This document shows positions 54,151-63,215 of a DNA stretch of 64,000 nucleotides, piece by piece; within the stretch, counting starts at the first letter, position 1; every line of letters starts with the position of its first letter. The DNA is taken from NCBI RefSeq assembly GCF_000993825.1, contig NZ_CP011114.1, positions 682,001-746,000 of the forward strand, in the 5' to 3' direction. Below the pieces are notes generated by a model that was not told the DNA's origin, did no database searches, and was given only the letters and a program-made list of their open reading frames with translations. The position numbers and the translations under genes are program-made. Source of the DNA: Paenibacillus durus ATCC 35681 (GTDB taxonomy: Bacteria; Bacillota; Bacilli; Paenibacillales; Paenibacillaceae).

Positions 54151-55329
54151 TTGAGAAAATTATTCGTTCCTGTATTGGCTGCCGCAATCCTGGCCGGTTT
54201 AGCCGCTTTTGTCATTTTCGGACATGAGCCCCGTGAAGTCGAATTCGAGGTTGGCGGGCGGGTGGTGAAATCATCCGGTCCCCTCGAATATTTGCATCAT
54301 AAGCTGCTGGTTCCGCAAACATTCGCCGAAAGCCTTCTGGGTGTAAAAATCCGCTGGGATCGGCCGGCGCCCTTGCCTAAAGGGGTGTACTATAAAAATA
54401 AAGTGGCGGTCTTGATGTACCATCATCTATCCCGGAAACCGCTGCTGCCCTCGATTTTGTCGGTAGACCGGTTCAATGACCAGATGAAGCTGCTGAAACA
54501 GGGCGGCTATCATGTAATTACAATGGAACAGTACCGGCGGTTCATGCTTGAGAATGGTAAAATTCCGGACAATGCCGTACTGCTTACCTTCGACGATGGC
54601 TATGAGAGCTTCTATAAGCTGGCCTTTCCAATTTTGCGAAAATACGGCTATACGGCGGTGGACTTCGTCATCGTGTCCGATGTCGATAATCCCGGTAAGG
54701 GCGGTTTGCCCAAGCTGACCTGGCAGCAGATGCGGGAGATGAAAAAATTCGGTATGGGCTTCTACAATCACACCTATAATCTTCATTTCTATGACGTTGT
54801 CGACGCCGAAGGCGGGAAGGAGCCGGCGCTTGTCGCGCAGCGCTACATTGACGACGAGACCCGGAACGAATATAACGAAGAATATTACCGCAGAGTGCAG
54901 GGAGATTTGGGACTGGCGGAGAAGCGGCTAAGAGAGGAGCTCGGCAATACCGATTCGGTGCTCGCTTTTCCGTACGGGGCCTATAATGACAAGGTGCTTA
55001 ATGTTACGTCATCCCTCGGCATCCCTCTGACCTTCACGGTAAAAGAAGGGCTGACCAGCAGAGGAGAATTCAATGCCGGCCGCATTAACGGGGGAAGCAA
55101 TTTGCGGACTCCCGCGCAAACGATCGACCGGATCAGGCAGTTCGCGCCCCAACGGGAATTGACGGTTAACGGGCGCAGCGTGCTTCTGGCAGGCGTCCAG
55201 CCGGAGCTCAGGAATGGAAGGCTGCTGGTTCCCCTTGACGACATTTGCCGGACGCTGCATATTGCGATGGATTACGACAGGCATAACGGCACGGTAAAGC
55301 TGACGCTGCCTGGGGGGCATCATGCGTAG
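54151..55329 (+). CDS. Polysaccharide deacetylase with copper-amine-oxidase-like domains
   Basis: The 392-residue exported protein has an N-terminal hydrophobic anchor or signal (about 1-24). The CE4 deacetylase domain has LMYHHLS, the catalytic TFDDGYESFY and the metal motif NHTYNLH, then FPYGAYND. Short segments before and after it (about 30-70 and 330-388; VNGRSVLL...GRLLVPLDDICRTL) look like the copper amine oxidase N-terminal type that often anchors Paenibacillus surface proteins. It may deacetylate wall or capsule polysaccharide. The TTG start follows AGGAGAG by seven bases. Confidence 0.87.
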   Translation: MRKLFVPVLAAAILAGLAAFVIFGHEPREVEFEVGGRVVKSSGPLEYLHHKLLVPQTFAESLLGVKIRWDRPAPLPKGVYYKNKVAVLMYHHLSRKPLLPSILSVDRFNDQMKLLKQGGYHVITMEQYRRFMLENGKIPDNAVLLTFDDGYESFYKLAFPILRKYGYTAVDFVIVSDVDNPGKGGLPKLTWQQMREMKKFGMGFYNHTYNLHFYDVVDAEGGKEPALVAQRYIDDETRNEYNEEYYRRVQGDLGLAEKRLREELGNTDSVLAFPYGAYNDKVLNVTSSLGIPLTFTVKEGLTSRGEFNAGRINGGSNLRTPAQTIDRIRQFAPQRELTVNGRSVLLAGVQPELRNGRLLVPLDDICRTLHIAMDYDRHNGTVKLTLPGGHHA

Positions 55330-55644
55330 CGGCGCGGCGGCGTGACACCCGGAGGATTCGGAGACGGGAGAATAGCAGAATCATCGGTTATTCCGTCCGG
55401 TAAAAGCCTATTTGCAGCTGTCGGCCCGCTGAACGTCAGCGGCGCAGTGCGTCCTGTTGGGGCGGCCCGCCGCTTATGCCGGGGCGAAGCGAACAGCCAA
55501 GGGGCTGCTTCTGGAGCGGAAGAAGCCGTAGCGGCAGCCGGTATCTTACCTTGAGAGCCCCGAGCCGCTTGAATGGACGAAACCTTTGTCTTCGTCGTAC
55601 AATAATTTACAATATGAATCCCAATTAAGAGGAGGCGGAGCAAG
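55330..55644. other. Intergenic region without recognisable gene
   Basis: No gene is supported in these 315 bases. A perfect 7-bp hairpin with three-base loop occurs at about 55428-55444. A ribosome site for the next gene lies at the end. Confidence 0.5.
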
Positions 55645-56151
55645 ATGAAAGTGGGAGTCGTTTCGGATACTCATATGACCCGGCCTATGAAGAAACTGCC
55701 GAAAGCATTGACAGAGGGGCTGGCGGGAGTCGATCTGATTCTGCATTTGGGCGACTGGGTCGATATGGAAGTCTATGACGAGCTGTCCGCTCTGGCGCCG
55801 GTTGACGGAATTGCCGGAAATAACGACGGGCAAGACATTGTGAAGCGATTCGGCGAGCGCAAAATCTTAACGGTTACGGGCGCGCGCATCGGTATGGTTC
55901 ACGGACATCAGCCCTATACCGGGAGGGGGACGGACGGCAATGCCTTGAGGGCGTTTGCCGGCGAGAACTTGGACTGCATTCTGTTCGGCCATTCCCATCA
56001 GCCGCTCATGCGAAGCGAGGACGGCATATTGCTGTTCAATCCGGGTTCGCCGACAGACAAGCGGCGGGAGAAGCTGTATTCGTTCGGACTGCTGGATATT
56101 GAGGAAGGGAAAATCGCAGCCCGCCATATTTTTTATGGATCGAAAGGATGA
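55645..56151 (+). CDS. YfcE/MJ0936 family metallophosphoesterase
   Basis: The 168-residue phosphodiesterase has the calcineurin-like motifs SDTH (8-11), HLGDW (34-38), GNND (57-60), VHGH (84-87) and FGHSHQP (112-118), which bind two metal ions. The ending NPGSPTDKRR is family-typical. Members cleave simple phosphodiesters; the natural substrate is unknown. AGGAGG precedes the ATG. A GNAT gene follows after six bases, in one operon. Confidence 0.94.
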   Translation: MKVGVVSDTHMTRPMKKLPKALTEGLAGVDLILHLGDWVDMEVYDELSALAPVDGIAGNNDGQDIVKRFGERKILTVTGARIGMVHGHQPYTGRGTDGNALRAFAGENLDCILFGHSHQPLMRSEDGILLFNPGSPTDKRREKLYSFGLLDIEEGKIAARHIFYGSKG

Positions 56152-56157
56152 GGCCGC

Positions 56158-56661
56158 ATGGCGATGGAGCTGCGCGAGCTGACGGCTGCTGAAGGCAAGG
56201 AGATCTATGAGATGGCCCGCGAAATCGGGGCCGGGGAGAACGGGTTTGTGAATAGTCTCTACATTGCCGGATACTCCAAATTTCTGAGTCTGCTTCCGTT
56301 TCTGCGGGATTATTCCGCAGGGATCGGTCTGGCTCCGGGACATGTGCCGCAAACCCTGTATTTTCTGTATGCGGAAGGAAGACCGGTAGGCTATGGCAAG
56401 CTGCGCCACTGGCTGACCGACTCTTTGCGCGTCACCGGCGGCCATATCGGATATTGCATTCGGCCCTCCGCGCGGAGAGTGGGCTACGGCACGGCTCTGC
56501 TGGCAGGCCTCCTGGACAAAGCGCGTGATCTGGACATCCCCCGGGTACTCCTTACCTGCAACGAAGATAATGAGGGATCGCGGCGGGTCATTGAGAATAA
56601 CAGGGGGCATTTGGCCGAACTGGACAACCGGTACTGCCGATATTGGATTGAGCTTCCTTAA
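56158..56661 (+). CDS. GNAT family acetyltransferase
   Basis: The 167-residue product has a GNAT fold: LYAEGRPVGYGKLRHW, GGHIGYCIRPSARRVGYGTAL with the acetyl-CoA loop, and LTCNEDNEGSRRVIENNRGH. It resembles the YycN/COG3981 type. The substrate is unknown. It is cotranscribed with the phosphoesterase upstream. Confidence 0.88.
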   Translation: MAMELRELTAAEGKEIYEMAREIGAGENGFVNSLYIAGYSKFLSLLPFLRDYSAGIGLAPGHVPQTLYFLYAEGRPVGYGKLRHWLTDSLRVTGGHIGYCIRPSARRVGYGTALLAGLLDKARDLDIPRVLLTCNEDNEGSRRVIENNRGHLAELDNRYCRYWIELP

Positions 56662-56779
56662 GTGCCAAAGACTGCACGTTAGGGATAAGTCTAAATAATG
56701 CAATAATTTCTCCATGGCAAACCTTTAGTACCAATTTTAAAATGACGGTATAACGGTCTGACAAAGGGGAGCGATAAAA

Positions 56780-57244
56780 ATGAAACGGAATTTTGTGTTG
56801 CGGGCGGGTCTTGAGGATCTGGAGAGGATCGTGCCTTTGTTCGACGAGTATCGGATTTTTTACCGGCAGGAATCGGACAGGGCTGGCGCCAGAGCCTTTT
56901 TGGAAGAACGGCTCCGCCGGGAGGAATCGGTTATTTTTCTAGCGGTCCATGACGATGGGGAAGGCGGTAAACGCGCTGTCGGCTTTACGCAGCTCTATCC
57001 TTCTTTCTCTTCGGTAACGATGCAGCGGCTGTGGATTCTAAATGATCTGTACGTTACGGAAACGGCGCGGGAAAGCGGAGCGGGTGCGCTGCTGATGGAA
57101 ACGGCCCGGGAATTTGCGAAGGAGACCGGCACAAAGGGGCTGACGTTGACGACCTGGACCGATAACTTTACCGCCCAGCGGCTTTATGAGAAACAAGGCT
57201 ACGTGAGGGATGACGAATTTTACAGCTATAATCTATTTTTCTAA
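56780..57244 (+). CDS. GNAT family acetyltransferase
   Basis: The 154-residue product has the GNAT core with RAVGFTQLYPSFSSV, LWILNDLYVTETARESGAGALLM and a C-terminal TDNFTAQRLYEKQGYVRDDEF. This layout matches amino acid or amine N-acetyltransferases of the YhfO type. AAAGGGGAGCG lies before the ATG. The substrate is unknown. Confidence 0.88.
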   Translation: MKRNFVLRAGLEDLERIVPLFDEYRIFYRQESDRAGARAFLEERLRREESVIFLAVHDDGEGGKRAVGFTQLYPSFSSVTMQRLWILNDLYVTETARESGAGALLMETAREFAKETGTKGLTLTTWTDNFTAQRLYEKQGYVRDDEFYSYNLFF

Positions 57245-57310
57245 CTATAATATCCGGGGATAACGGTTTCATCCGGTCCTAATCAATAGCGGAAACTAAG
57301 GGGCGTTGAA

Positions 57311-58021
57311 ATGGAGAGCAGCGGTAAAAGAGCGATTTTTTTTGATTTGGACGATACGCTTTACGATCATCTTGTCCCGTTCCGGAACGCGGTGAGGGAA
57401 GTGATTAAGCCGGACGAGAGCGTGCTGGACGTGCTGCATTTATTCGACCGGGTAAGATATCACAGCGACCAGCTATGGCCGAGGTATCTGCAGGGAGAGT
57501 TCTCTCTGGATGAGACGCGGGTGCGGCGGATGGAGATCGCTTTCAGCGAATTCGGGATACACCTCAGCCGGGAGCAGGCGACGCTTGTGCAGGAAGGCTA
57601 TATCGGCCGCCAGTACAACATTGAGATGATTGACGGCGTTCTCCCGCAGCTGACGCGGCTCATGGAGGAAGGCCATGTGGTCGGCATCATTACCAACGGT
57701 CCTGTAGATCATCAGATGAGCAAAATACGCGGGCTCGGCGTGGACAAGCTTATCCCTGCGGATCGGATCTTTATTTCGGATGCTGTCGGCATTGCCAAGC
57801 CCAATCCGGAAATCTTCGCTTATGTTAACCGGATTACGGGGACGAAAGCGGAAGACAGCGTGTATGTGGGCGACACTTGGCATAACGATGTGGTTGGCGC
57901 GCTGGACGCGGGCTGGAAAATGTACTGGTACAATCCAAGAGGCCGGGAACCCATTGCCGGTCATACGCCGACCTACATTTTCCGGAATTACGAAGAATTC
58001 GCAGCACTGCCGATCGTTTAG
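57311..58021 (+). CDS. HAD superfamily hydrolase (YjjG/YsaA-like)
   Basis: The 236-residue phosphatase has the nucleophile motif FFDLDDTLYDH (10-20), a helical C1 cap, ITNGPVDHQ (motif II), the lysine in IAKPNPEIF and YVGDTWHNDVVGA (motif IV). These fit the YjjG-like group of nucleotide or FMN phosphatases. The substrate is not certain. It is followed by a GCAA-loop hairpin. Confidence 0.92.
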   Translation: MESSGKRAIFFDLDDTLYDHLVPFRNAVREVIKPDESVLDVLHLFDRVRYHSDQLWPRYLQGEFSLDETRVRRMEIAFSEFGIHLSREQATLVQEGYIGRQYNIEMIDGVLPQLTRLMEEGHVVGIITNGPVDHQMSKIRGLGVDKLIPADRIFISDAVGIAKPNPEIFAYVNRITGTKAEDSVYVGDTWHNDVVGALDAGWKMYWYNPRGREPIAGHTPTYIFRNYEEFAALPIV

Positions 58022-58054
58022 AGGGCTTCCTGGACTAATGTTTATATTCAAAAA

Positions 58055-58078
58055 GACGGCGCAAGCCGTTTCTTCTTA
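58055..58078 (+). terminator. Terminator after the HAD gene
   Basis: A short stem with a GCAA loop (about 58055-58070) is followed by TTCTTCTT. Confidence 0.65.
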
Positions 58079-58209
58079 ATTACTGCCGCACCTGCGTTAA
58101 ATCCTGGCGGCTATTGGCACTTGCCGACTTCACGTAGATTCTCTCTTGACGGGGGATGCGTGATCCGGCAGGTGTTTTTTTGTATGGTTGCAAAAAAATT
58201 GCGCACAGC

Positions 58210-58237
58210 GACAACATTCCGAGAGTTCGATCGTTAT
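58210..58237 (+). promoter_or_regulatory. Possible ECF-type promoter
   Basis: GACAAC (58210-58215) and CGTTAT (58232-58237) are 16 bases apart, like ECF promoters with AAC and CGT cores. It would start transcription very close to the sigma gene's ribosome site, which is a weakness. Confidence 0.3.
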
Positions 58238-58258
58238 ATCACCGAAAGGGGGTGCAGG

Positions 58259-58756
58259 ATGGGGCCCGGGCACCTGGAGCGGCTGCTTCAACCAAAAATG
58301 GCGGAAATCTGCCGTTATTTAATCCGATTGGGCGCTGGCGCCGCCGATGCGGAGGACATTGTGCAGGACACGGTTTACAAGGCGTTGCTGTATCTTGAAG
58401 CGATTGACGAACGCAAATTCAGCGCTTGGCTGTATAAGGCTGCGATCAACCGCTATTATGATCTGTGCCGAAGGCAAAAGCGGTTTCACTATGACGAAGA
58501 ACCCGGGGATTATGCGGCTTCGGAAAGTGAGCTGCCGGAAGAGATTCTGCTAAGGCGGGAGCAAAAAGACCTGATCGAACGCGTTCTCGGGAAGCTGAAT
58601 CCTGTGCACAGACAACTGATATTGATGAAATACGAAATGGAGCTGTCTTATCGGGAGATAGCGTCCCTTCTGGGCATCAGCGAGGGGAAGGTGAAAGCTT
58701 CGCTTTACCGCGCAAGGCAGCAATTCCAACATTATTACGGAGGTGAGGGTGAATGA
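58259..58756 (+). CDS. ECF family RNA polymerase sigma factor
   Basis: The 165-residue protein has region 2 with AADAEDIVQDTVYKALLYL and FSAWLYKAAINRYYDLCRR, and region 4 with PVHRQLILMKYEMELSYREIASLLGISEGKVKASLYRARQQ. AAAGGGGG lies six bases before ATG 58259; longer in-frame starts upstream add residues that do not look like sigma sequence. It overlaps its anti-sigma gene by four bases. It probably responds to a surface or stress signal through that partner. Confidence 0.93.
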   Translation: MGPGHLERLLQPKMAEICRYLIRLGAGAADAEDIVQDTVYKALLYLEAIDERKFSAWLYKAAINRYYDLCRRQKRFHYDEEPGDYAASESELPEEILLRREQKDLIERVLGKLNPVHRQLILMKYEMELSYREIASLLGISEGKVKASLYRARQQFQHYYGGEGE

Positions 58757-59775
58757 CCGCTCCTTGGGAAGAACAGGAGGATCAAGAACTTGCAGCAACA
58801 ATCAAAAAAGCCAAACGGAGAATTTTGTTGCGTTATCTAGTCATTATCGCCGTATCTCTAGCTGCCAGCCTGATTGTGATCTTCGCCATCTTGCTTGGCG
58901 TCTTTAAGTTGACCAGCCACGAGTCAAACAAGCGATCGGCGGACGAATGGTGGTATATATCGATCAGCAAGCCGAACGAGTATGTATCGGGGCACAAAGA
59001 TCAAAGTGGATTCCTGGCGGGTGTTCTGGAGCTGGATACGTATAAAATTGTGGAGGGCGTGCCCATACCTTGGAATGAGTATTGGAGCAATTATCAGGTA
59101 ACAAACTTCCCGAATTTTAGTGGGACCTACGGAGGAACCGGAGGCCTGACCGTGACCGATCCGCAGATGAAAGAGCAGGGGTACGAGTACTACCGGCAGT
59201 ACAACATTTTCAATGGGCAGAGGGAGCTGGCGTTCTTTGTGCCGGGCGTGAATTATAACGGCAAGCTGCTGAACGATCTTCCGGCGCTGAAGCAGATGGA
59301 GTCCGGGAAACTGGTGGAAATGGCGCTGTCCTTCGACAAGGATTATTCCTTTGCCGAGGTGAAGGCGATGCTGCCTGCGGGAGTCCGGCCGGTATGGTAC
59401 TGGGTCGATACGTACGATGACCGGACGAACTTTCATTTCAAGCCTTATAAGGACGGAAACGGAAAGCTAGACTATCCAATACCCTTTTGGCCGTCTTTCG
59501 GGGTGTACGGTTTTGGAATCAGACCGGACTACGATAAGGCAGAGCCGGGAGATTTTATTCAGAAATTGAAGGGAGGCCTTCAGCCGAAAGGCAAATACTA
59601 CAGCGAATACGAGCGAATCTACAATTATCTGAAAAAAGATAAAGCGGAACCGGACGCGGGCGATATCCGGCTCTTGGGAGTTGTCGTCACCGGCACGGCC
59701 AAGGGCCTGCAAAGCCTGAACGGGCAGCCCTATGTCCGAGCCGCCGTACTCGGCGCCGTCGTGGATAGATATTAG
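58753..59775 (+). CDS. Membrane anti-sigma factor (sigma regulator N/C domain type)
   Basis: The 340-residue protein has a short cytoplasmic N-terminus, one membrane segment (about 26-52) and a large extracellular part. The two outer regions resemble the Sigma_reg_N and Sigma_reg_C domains of ECF regulators. It lacks a clear zinc anti-sigma (HxxxCxxC) motif. Its ATG overlaps the sigma stop, so equal amounts of both are likely. It should hold the sigma factor at the membrane until a signal arrives. The signal is unknown. Confidence 0.8.
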   Translation: MTAPWEEQEDQELAATIKKAKRRILLRYLVIIAVSLAASLIVIFAILLGVFKLTSHESNKRSADEWWYISISKPNEYVSGHKDQSGFLAGVLELDTYKIVEGVPIPWNEYWSNYQVTNFPNFSGTYGGTGGLTVTDPQMKEQGYEYYRQYNIFNGQRELAFFVPGVNYNGKLLNDLPALKQMESGKLVEMALSFDKDYSFAEVKAMLPAGVRPVWYWVDTYDDRTNFHFKPYKDGNGKLDYPIPFWPSFGVYGFGIRPDYDKAEPGDFIQKLKGGLQPKGKYYSEYERIYNYLKKDKAEPDAGDIRLLGVVVTGTAKGLQSLNGQPYVRAAVLGAVVDRY

Positions 59776-60093
59776 ACTTGGTTCAGGAAGCTATTCTCCG
59801 AGTTCATTACGGTGATTCAATCGGCATGAAATGACGGGAGCGTGCAGAAAGGTCAAGCCGGAGTGCGGTTACGGCACCTGTGTTCCGGCAGGAATAAACA
59901 CGGATGGATCGGTATTGCGTTCCGGTTTATTCGAATGAAAGTCGGAGCTAAGCCGGGGATTGAGCGGCGGCAGACGTTCATAGACGGCATACAAGAAAAG
60001 GGAGACCGGAACAGAAATCCAGTCTCCCTTTCTATGCAAATCGCGAACGCTGCGGCGCTGGCTGAGCCGGTAAACGAACAGCCGCCGCTTTCA
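59776..60093. other. Convergent intergenic region with terminator
   Basis: No gene is supported here. At 59997-60006 and 60022-60031 a 10-bp stem forms a terminator that serves the minus-strand apbE gene and possibly the plus-strand anti-sigma gene. Confidence 0.7.
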
Positions 60094-61185
60094 TCAATTC
60101 CCGAAGCTGTACGTCGGGTCCGTCAGCACAAGCCTTTCCCGGATACCTGGGGTTGCGTAAATTTTGTTATCGTCGGTAATAAAGAATGCCTCGACCTTTT
60201 CCGGCAGCGACTCCAGATATTTCAGCCCCTCTTCATATCCCATCAGGAATACGCCGGTGGACAGGGCGTCAGCATCGGTCGCGTTCGGACTCATGATCGT
60301 CACGCTCTTGAGCCCGTTCTGCGAGGGATAGCCCGTTCTCGGGTCAAGGATATGATGATACCGCACGCCGTCCTGGATGAAAAACCGTTCATAAACGCCG
60401 GACGCGTCTATAACTTCATTGCTGATCTTAATCGTTCCGAGCTGGGTGCCCCGGCTCTTGTCGGGGTCCTGCAGCCCGATGTTCCACTGTGCGCCGCTGG
60501 GCTTGGTTCCAAGGCCAATAATGCTGCTTCCGCCAAGGTTGATCATCGCGCTGTCCAGACCCTGCGATTTCAGATAATCGGCGATCCGGTCTGCGGCATA
60601 GCCTTTGCCGATGCCCCCGAGATCGAGCACCATTCCTTCTTTGGCGAGCTTGACCGTCTTGGCCTGCTCGTCGATAATGATATCCTTGTAATTGGTCAGG
60701 CTCTTCGCCTTGTCAATCTCGGCCTGCTGAGGAACCTTCTCTCCGCCATTGCCGATATTCCACAGGTCTACCAGCGGGCCGATCGTCGGATCGAACAGGC
60801 CGTTCATCTCCTCGGCATATTTGATGGACTGCTTTATGGCATCCAGCGTCTCGTCCGATACCGCAACCGCATTCTTACCGGCTTGGAGGTTGACGTTGTA
60901 GATTTCGCCGCCTTCCTTCGTCCTGCTGAATTCTATATCCATCCGTTCCAGCAGCTGCTGGATATCGTCCATATTTTTCTGGGATACCTTATCGCCAAAA
61001 ATCTTAATGCTAACTACCGTATCGTAAATATAAAACTGCTGCGACAGCGACTTCGTTTCCGGCGTCTGGGCGGTATTGGATTGATCGTCTCCCTTATTGC
61101 CCATAAACAGCCATACTCCCGCGGCAGCGGCGATAATAATGATAAGTGTGGCGAGGAGCAGCGCCGTTTTTCTGTTCTTGAACAT
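60094..61185 (-). CDS. apbE: FAD:protein FMN transferase ApbE
   Basis: The 363-residue protein attaches FMN to threonine residues of target flavoproteins outside the membrane, using FAD. It has an N-terminal membrane segment (about 5-28) without a clear lipobox. Domain features include FDPTIGPLVDLWNIG, DLGGIGKGYAADRI, the metal site in HHILDPRTGYPS and ATDADALSTGVFLMG. The ATG at 61185 begins the usual N-terminus; its ribosome site is weak. No clear target flavoprotein is nearby. Confidence 0.93.
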   Translation of the reverse strand: MFKNRKTALLLATLIIIIAAAAGVWLFMGNKGDDQSNTAQTPETKSLSQQFYIYDTVVSIKIFGDKVSQKNMDDIQQLLERMDIEFSRTKEGGEIYNVNLQAGKNAVAVSDETLDAIKQSIKYAEEMNGLFDPTIGPLVDLWNIGNGGEKVPQQAEIDKAKSLTNYKDIIIDEQAKTVKLAKEGMVLDLGGIGKGYAADRIADYLKSQGLDSAMINLGGSSIIGLGTKPSGAQWNIGLQDPDKSRGTQLGTIKISNEVIDASGVYERFFIQDGVRYHHILDPRTGYPSQNGLKSVTIMSPNATDADALSTGVFLMGYEEGLKYLESLPEKVEAFFITDDNKIYATPGIRERLVLTDPTYSFGN

Positions 61186-61391
61186 ATTCCACCATCCATA
61201 AAGTAGATTCTTGGTCACATCATTTCTATCATAACTCAGATGGGACACGGCGGGGTATCATTTTTCATGACAATTCATGCTTCTGTTTAAATTTCTGTCA
61301 ATAATAGTATGTAAGTAATTGTCTGCCGATAATCAGGCTGTAATGGCGAAATGATTCATTTTAAGTTAAACTGCAAAGTAGGAGACGAAGA

Positions 61392-61437
61392 ACGTCCCGA
61401 TCCATTCCAGCGAATGGGCCGGGGCGTTTTTGTTATT
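61392..61437 (+). terminator. Leader terminator/attenuator before the PD-(D/E)XK gene
   Basis: A 16-position hairpin with a few wobble or mismatched pairs (61392-61407 with 61412-61427) and a four-base loop is followed by TTTTTGTTATTTT. It ends just before the ribosome site AGAGGAG. The upstream gene is divergent, so it can act only on this gene's own transcript. Confidence 0.75.
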
Positions 61438-61455
61438 TTAGAGGAGATGATCTGT

Positions 61456-62136
61456 ATGAATGTTGAGGAAGCGCATGCGGCATTTATCGAATACCATTTG
61501 GGCAGCAGAACAGGAGAACGAAAAGGCCGTCTGGAGCGGGACCATAGGGACGCCGAAAAGTTGTTTTGCTGCAACATATGGTGGCCGCTACAAGGAAATT
61601 TCAATCATTTGCATCCGGAATACGAAGTTTTGGATTGGCGCGGGCTATCCTATTTCTGTGATTTTGCCTGGATCACGCCCTTTGCAAGACTCATTATCGA
61701 AATCAAAGGTTTCGGCCCGCACGTGACGGATATGGATAGAAAAAAATATTGCAACGAGCTGAACCGGGAAACTTTTTTAGCGGCTATGGGTTTCCAGGTT
61801 ATTTCTTTTGCCTACGATGATGTCGCTCATCATCCTGAACGGACCATCACGCTTCTGCGTATGGTGCTCAGCCGCTTTCAGCCGCAGTCTTCTCCGGTTG
61901 ACCTGCACAGTGTGGCGGAACGGGAAATCATCCGTCTGGCCTGTAAGCTTGCCCGCCCCCTTCGGCCCATCGATGTGGAGACTCATTTAAGCATCAACCA
62001 TCGCACAGCCGTTCGAATGCTGCAAGCACTCTGCGGGAAAGGATGGTTTACTGCTGCAACAGGAGCGACGGGCAAACATGTTGTGCGGTACGAGCTGCAG
62101 CGGGGCGCGATGAACCAAATGATGCAGAAAACCTGA
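61456..62136 (+). CDS. Small protein with PD-(D/E)XK nuclease-like and HTH regions
   Basis: The 226-residue product is not one I can name. Residues 40-130 contain EYEVLDWRGLSYFCDFAW and LIIEIKGFGPH; a D followed about a dozen residues later by E-x-K fits a PD-(D/E)XK (Vsr/DUF559-like) nuclease core, with GFQVISFAYDDV as the last strand. Residues about 155-220 look like a winged HTH (LRPIDVETHLSINHRTAVRM). A DNA-binding nuclease or regulator is likely, but the activity is unproven. ATG 61456 follows AGAGGAG. It stands alone behind a terminator. Confidence 0.7.
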   Translation: MNVEEAHAAFIEYHLGSRTGERKGRLERDHRDAEKLFCCNIWWPLQGNFNHLHPEYEVLDWRGLSYFCDFAWITPFARLIIEIKGFGPHVTDMDRKKYCNELNRETFLAAMGFQVISFAYDDVAHHPERTITLLRMVLSRFQPQSSPVDLHSVAEREIIRLACKLARPLRPIDVETHLSINHRTAVRMLQALCGKGWFTAATGATGKHVVRYELQRGAMNQMMQKT

Positions 62137-62428
62137 AATTCTACATCTTTTGCCGGCCTTGGAACTTCACTGAAGTGCATGCCTGCCAAAATACAGTTTT
62201 TTGCCCGTTCAACCTTAAATGCAGGCGGGGAAATCTGAAATTCCTGCACCAAAGTAGGTATTTCTTGTTACACCGGACTATTGCTCGAAAAAACCTGCAC
62301 TTTCGCAGGCTTGCCAGATGCCATCAACTAAAAAACAAAATCAATTTGACTTCGGTTCCCTTGATGTTAATTTTACTATATAATTGTAATTGAGTATTAA
62401 AAAATCAGCAGTCAATGGAGGTCTTCCA
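62137..62428 (+). other. Intergenic region with degenerate repeats
   Basis: Two related segments starting CTGAAATTC (about 62134 and 62237), several CCTGCA/GCAGG pieces and a small CCTGC-GCAGG hairpin near 62301-62316 suggest degenerate short repeats. A TATAAT lies at about 62378-62383, but its -35 is weak. Confidence 0.4.
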
Positions 62429-63145
62429 ATGAAAATAGAGGTATGGTCCGATTACGTCTGCCCTTTCTGCTATATAGGGAAAAGACGGCTTGAGCATGCG
62501 CTGAGCCAGTTTCCGGAACGTGACAAGGTGGAAGTCGAATATCACAGCTTTCAGCTTGACCCGGAGGCCGCTCCGACCAGCAGAAGCATACATGAACTGC
62601 TCGCCGCGAAATACGGCATCACCGTGGAGCAGGCCCAGACGATGAACGCGCAGGTTGCCGATCAGGCGCTGGGTGTCGGTCTCGACTTCCGGTTCGACAC
62701 CATGGTTCACGCCAATACTTATGACAGCCACCGGCTGGCGCATTATGCCAAGACAAAGGGGCTTGAGGCAGAGCTTACCGAACGCCTGCTGCATGGCTAT
62801 TTCACGGACGGCCTGAATTTAGGCGACCGAGAAACGCTGGCGTCGCTCGCGGCTGCGGCTGGATTGGACAAGGAAGAAGCGGTGACGGTACTGAATTCGA
62901 ACGCTTACGAAGGTGAAGTGAAGGCGGACATCGCGGCCGCGCAGCGGCTTGGCATTACCGGCGTTCCGTTCTTTGTGTTTAACGGCAAGTACGCCATTTC
63001 GGGAGCCCAGCCGGGACCGGTATTCTCCGAGGTGCTGGATCAGGTGTGGAGTGAGGAGAAGGAGGAGCCTGCGCTCCGGGTGATCGGCGGCTCTGCTGAA
63101 GCATCCGGCAGCGACGGCTGTGCGGACGGTTCCTGCAGCGTGTAA
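62429..63145 (+). CDS. DsbA family oxidoreductase (FrnE-like)
   Basis: The 238-residue cytosolic thioredoxin-fold protein has the redox site CPFC (12-15) after WSDYV, a helical insertion, and the cis-proline loop TGVPFFVFNG. The C-terminus CADGSCSV adds two cysteines that could form a second redox or metal pair. FrnE-type proteins act in oxidative stress and polyketide pathways. TGGAGG precedes ATG 62429, so an earlier in-frame start is rejected. Confidence 0.92.
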   Translation: MKIEVWSDYVCPFCYIGKRRLEHALSQFPERDKVEVEYHSFQLDPEAAPTSRSIHELLAAKYGITVEQAQTMNAQVADQALGVGLDFRFDTMVHANTYDSHRLAHYAKTKGLEAELTERLLHGYFTDGLNLGDRETLASLAAAAGLDKEEAVTVLNSNAYEGEVKADIAAAQRLGITGVPFFVFNGKYAISGAQPGPVFSEVLDQVWSEEKEEPALRVIGGSAEASGSDGCADGSCSV

Positions 63146-63174
63146 CTCAGCGGGCCGCGAACGCGAATAAGTGG

Positions 63175-63206
63175 AAGGGGAGAAGCGGCGTGCGCCTCCC
63201 CTTTTT
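63175..63206. terminator. Convergent terminator
   Basis: An 8-bp stem (63175-63182 with 63196-63203) is followed by T residues between convergent genes. Confidence 0.75.
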
Positions 63207-63215
63207 GCCAAACCC

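Noticed and set aside
59842..61206. A 454-codon plus-strand open frame
   Set aside because: It is antisense to apbE, whose motifs are clear, and its product has no family features.
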